This document shows positions 55,685 to 58,162 of a stretch of 58,162 nt of DNA, in pieces. The number at the start of each line of letters is the position of its first letter. Position 1 is the first letter of the stretch. This stretch comes from an uncultured Sphingomonas sp. (GTDB lineage: Bacteria; Pseudomonadota; Alphaproteobacteria; Sphingomonadales; Sphingomonadaceae). Under the pieces are notes generated by a model. The model was not told the origin of the DNA and ran no database searches. It was given only the letters and a program-made list of their open reading frames with translations. Where the stretch lies: NCBI RefSeq assembly GCF_913778135.1, contig NZ_CAJYVU010000012.1, forward strand, positions 1 to 58,162, written 5' to 3'. A program made the translations under genes and the position numbers.

Positions 55685-56527
55685 CTAGGTATGAAACGCG
55701 CCGTTTGGAAGCTGCCCGCGGCGCAAATCGTCCGCCAGCGGAACGCCGTCGACGCCGCTTTCTCTCAGTGCCGCCAGTGTCGGAGCACCGTGCCGCTTCG
55801 CCAGCCGCTCGCCGTCCGGACCGGTCAGCAACTCGTGGTGGTGATAGCGCGGGGTCGGCAGGTCGAGCAGCGCCTGGAGCAGCCGATGGATGTGCGTCGC
55901 CTCGAACAGGTCGCGCCCGCGCACCACGTCGGTGATTCCTTGCGCCGCGTCGTCGACCGTGACCGCCAGATGGTAGCTCGCCGGCGCATCCTTGCGCGCT
56001 AGCACCACGTCGCCCTGCTGCTCGGGCACCGCCACGATCGTCTCGCCCCGATCGGTCCAGTCGAGTGCACCGATACGCGCGACCGCCGCCACCATGTCGA
56101 GCCGCCAGCAATGCGGCTCGTCCATCCGCGCCGTCGCATACGCGCCGCGGCACGTGCCAGGATAGACGCTGGCGGGTCCATGCGGGGCGCTCATCGCCTC
56201 GGCGATCTCCGCGCGGGTGCAGAAGCAGGGGTAGAGCAGCCCATCTTTGCGCAGGCGATTGAGTGCCGCCTGGTACAGCGCCAGCCGTGCCGACTGGAAC
56301 ACGACCGGACCGTCCCACGCCAGCCCGAGCCACGCGAGGTCGGCCGTGATCGTCTCGACATGCTCTGCGCGGCTGCGCGTGCCGTCGATATCCTCGATCC
56401 GGAGCAGGAACTGCCCCCCGCCGCCGCGCGCCAGATCATGCGCGCGGATCGCGGAATAAGCGTGGCCGAGATGGAGGCGCCCGGTCGGTGACGGCGCGAA
56501 GCGTGCGACGATCATGCGCTGCGTCAC
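55685..56527 (-). CDS. gluQRS: Glutamyl-Q tRNA(Asp) synthetase
   Basis: The 280-residue enzyme is a truncated glutamyl-tRNA synthetase without anticodon domain that attaches glutamate to queuosine-34 of tRNA-Asp. The class I motif is FAPSPTGRLHLGHAYSA, the KMSKS equivalent is GERLAKRHGAPT, and a zinc site is suggested by PCFCTRAEI and YPGTCRGAY. The upstream Q-inserting enzyme Tgt is encoded at 31612. Confidence 0.94.
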   Translation of the reverse strand: MTQRMIVARFAPSPTGRLHLGHAYSAIRAHDLARGGGGQFLLRIEDIDGTRSRAEHVETITADLAWLGLAWDGPVVFQSARLALYQAALNRLRKDGLLYPCFCTRAEIAEAMSAPHGPASVYPGTCRGAYATARMDEPHCWRLDMVAAVARIGALDWTDRGETIVAVPEQQGDVVLARKDAPASYHLAVTVDDAAQGITDVVRGRDLFEATHIHRLLQALLDLPTPRYHHHELLTGPDGERLAKRHGAPTLAALRESGVDGVPLADDLRRGQLPNGAFHT

Positions 56528-56549
56528 ATGCGCACGCCGGCGCGCGCGC

Positions 56550-56870
56550 TCAAGCGGTGGCGAAGAACTTCGTCCCCACGACCCCGATGATGATCAGTGC
56601 GATAAAGCCGATCTGCGCGGTGTTGAGTCTTTCGCCGAACAGGATCACGCCGAAGATCGTGACGCCGACCGCGCCGAGTCCGGTCCATACCGCATAGGCA
56701 GTGCCCGCCGGCAGCCCGCGCATCGCCATTGCGAGCAGCCCCATGTTGACGAAGCTCAAGGTCACCGGCACCGCAGATGCGGCCCAACTGCCCTGCACTG
56801 CCGCCCACTTCAGGCTCAGTGCCCAGATGATCTCGGTCACGACCGCCACGCCCAGAATGACCCACGCCAT
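56550..56870 (-). CDS. SMR family exporter, Gdx/SugE-like
   Basis: The 106-residue protein has four membrane helices. Starting at the ATG at 56870, which has GGAG 8 bases upstream, places Glu13, Trp16 (EIIWALSLKW), Tyr59 and Trp62 (TAYAVWTGLGAVG) at the numbering I recall for guanidinium exporters. A GTG at 56888 is in frame, but the ribosome site lies inside that extension. The WTGLGAVG motif favours the Gdx subtype over drug-exporting EmrE. The leader is structured, but I see no guanidine riboswitch. Confidence 0.88.
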   Translation of the reverse strand: MAWVILGVAVVTEIIWALSLKWAAVQGSWAASAVPVTLSFVNMGLLAMAMRGLPAGTAYAVWTGLGAVGVTIFGVILFGERLNTAQIGFIALIIIGVVGTKFFATA

Positions 56871-57060
56871 CGGGTTTTCTCCACTCACGGGCTCAATGGA
56901 ATGGGCACAGCCGCCGGAAACCCGAAAGAGGCGCGGTACCGATGCCGCATGAGGCGGCGCGGCAGCGCGTTAGGTGCTCAACGCGCGATTGTCCACGCTC
57001 GCGCCACCCGCCCACGCAATCGGCGTGACTAAATCGCACCTCGCACGTTAGGACGCGCGC
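56871..57060. other. Divergent intergenic region between SMR exporter and oligopeptidase B
   Basis: The 190-base gap holds the promoters of both genes. Two small inverted repeats lie in it: GCCGC/GCGGC at 56944-56958 and GCGCGTT/AACGCGC at 56965-56986. They would be in the leader of the SMR message if its promoter is near 57000. No ACGR-loop pair typical of guanidine-II riboswitches was found. Confidence 0.4.
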
Positions 57061-58162
57061 ATGACCGATCACACCGACGCCGCCGCCGCGCCTACTCCGC
57101 CCGTCGCCCCGACGCGCCCGCACGAATTCACCACCCACGGCATCACGATCAGCGATCCCTGGGCGTGGCTGAAGGACTCGAGCTACCCCGAGGTCAACGA
57201 CCCCGACGTACTCGCCTACCTCGAGGCGGAGAACGCCTATTTCGAGGCGCAGATGGCGCCGCACCGGCCGCTCGTCGACCGGCTCTACGAAGAGATGAAG
57301 GCGCGCATCAAGGAGGACGAGTCGTCGGTCCCGCAGAAGGACGGCGACTATCTCTACTGGGCCGCGTTCGAGACCGGGGGCCAGTATCGCAAGTGGTGGC
57401 GTCGGCCGGTCGACGCGCCCGCCGACGGTTCGGCCGACGAGCTGATCCTCGACGAACCCGCGCTGGCCGAGGGCAAGGAATATTTCCGGCTCGGTGGCTT
57501 CTCGATCTCGAACGACGCGACGAAGCTTGCCTATGCGGTCGACGACAATGGGTCGGAACGCTTCACGGTTCGCGTGAAGGACCTTTCCACCGGCGAACTG
57601 CTACCCGACGTGATCGAGGGGATGCTGTCCAACATCGTGTGGATCGCCGACGACAGCGGCTTTCTCTACGGTCTCGCCAACAAGGAATGGCGCACCGACA
57701 ACGCGCGCTTCCACCGCATCGGCGACGATCCGGCCAAGGACGTCGAGCTGTTCCACGAGGATGATGAGGGCTACCGCGTCGCGGTCGGCGAGACGAGCGA
57801 CCGGCGCTGGATCGTTATCGGCACCGGCGACCACGTGACAAGCGAGGTGCGCCTGCTGCCCGCCGATAATCCCTTCGCCGAGCCGATCCTCGTCGCGCCA
57901 CGTCAGTCAGGGCGCGAGTACGATGTCGACATGCACGGCGATACCTTGTTCATCCACACCAACGACACCGACCCGATGTGGCGGCTCGTCACCGCGCCGA
58001 TCTCGGCGCCGGGCGAATGGTCGGAGCTGATCGCACCGTCGCCGCATTTCTACATGACCGGGGTCGAGTGTTTCGCCGACTTCTTCATCGTCGAGGGCCG
58101 AGAGGACGGGCTCGACCAGATCGCCATCCATTCCTACGACGGCGCCGAGCCGAAGCGGATCA
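57061..58162 (+). CDS. ptrB: Oligopeptidase B, S9 family (partial, runs off the right edge)
   Basis: I translated this from the ATG at 57061, with AGGA 7-8 bases upstream; the frame is open to the window end (367 codons seen). The N-terminus has HGITISDPWAWLKDSSYPEV and VLAYLEAENAYFEAQM, closely like PtrB. The beta-propeller repeats follow (YLYWAAFETGGQYRKWWRR, FSISNDATKLAYAVDDNG). The catalytic Ser-Asp-His domain lies beyond the edge. It should cut small peptides after Arg or Lys. Confidence 0.92.
   Translation, partial: MTDHTDAAAAPTPPVAPTRPHEFTTHGITISDPWAWLKDSSYPEVNDPDVLAYLEAENAYFEAQMAPHRPLVDRLYEEMKARIKEDESSVPQKDGDYLYWAAFETGGQYRKWWRRPVDAPADGSADELILDEPALAEGKEYFRLGGFSISNDATKLAYAVDDNGSERFTVRVKDLSTGELLPDVIEGMLSNIVWIADDSGFLYGLANKEWRTDNARFHRIGDDPAKDVELFHEDDEGYRVAVGETSDRRWIVIGTGDHVTSEVRLLPADNPFAEPILVAPRQSGREYDVDMHGDTLFIHTNDTDPMWRLVTAPISAPGEWSELIAPSPHFYMTGVECFADFFIVEGREDGLDQIAIHSYDGAEPKRI

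Overview
The window is a stretch of bacterial chromosome, very rich in G+C, and reads as an alphaproteobacterium of the Sphingomonas group. The evidence is two large TonB-dependent receptors with the sphingomonad-style plug start (VTATRRAERL), the form of translation factor IF-3, dense gene packing with many GTGA/ATGA overlaps, and the mix of an EF-hand protein, a SirB1-family protein, a TIGR02281-type retropepsin and DUF1176. Nearly all of it is coding. I see no insertion sequence, prophage, CRISPR array, rRNA or tRNA. The first gene (MFS transporter, minus strand) and the last (oligopeptidase B, plus strand) run off the window.

Layout. 1-3.1 kb: MFS transporter, YeiH-family permease and a LacI-type regulator, with a perfect LacI-like operator in front of the transporter. 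3.2-7.1 kb: SGNH esterase divergent from a YbbA/YbbP-type ABC exporter. 7.1-9.6 kb: a charged helical protein, SirB1-family protein, exonuclease III and a GIY-YIG-like protein. 9.7-12.4 kb: a PepSY membrane operon with a Fur-like site, then a membrane-anchored retropepsin. 12.7-21.3 kb: thrS, TonB receptor 1, infC and TonB receptor 2, separated by strong hairpins. 21.4-29.7 kb: glnD and mutS on the minus strand, then divergent ogt and maeB. 29.8-33.3 kb: glycine-zipper lipoprotein, cell-wall hydrolase, and an EF-hand/tgt/small membrane protein operon. 33.4-42.3 kb: a complete Kdp potassium operon (kdpFABCDE) headed by a TorF-type porin and a 27-residue membrane peptide. 42.4-49.1 kb: nhaA, M13 peptidase, M28 peptidase and agmatine deiminase. 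49.1-50.6 kb: a cluster of hairpins, a cold-shock protein and two unknown proteins. 50.6-58.2 kb: 3-hydroxyacyl-CoA dehydrogenase, DUF1176, and a minus-strand run egtD, egtB, cobalamin adenosyltransferase, HIG1-like protein, gluQRS and a Gdx-type SMR exporter, then oligopeptidase B.

How they work together. The clearest multi-gene unit is potassium acquisition: outer-membrane porin, P-type ATPase subunits and the KdpDE sensor pair lie in one run, beside a sodium/proton antiporter. Tgt and GluQRS act in sequence on the wobble base of queuosine tRNAs. EgtB and EgtD are the two core ergothioneine enzymes. MutS and Ogt, divergently placed, both deal with DNA damage and mispairs. Most of the window is housekeeping. 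The items most worth a second look are the porin plus 27-residue peptide at the head of kdp, the non-AUG start of infC, the TonB receptor lodged between thrS and infC, a Shine-Dalgarno-sequestering hairpin at 29.75 kb, and the four tandem hairpins at 49.1 kb.
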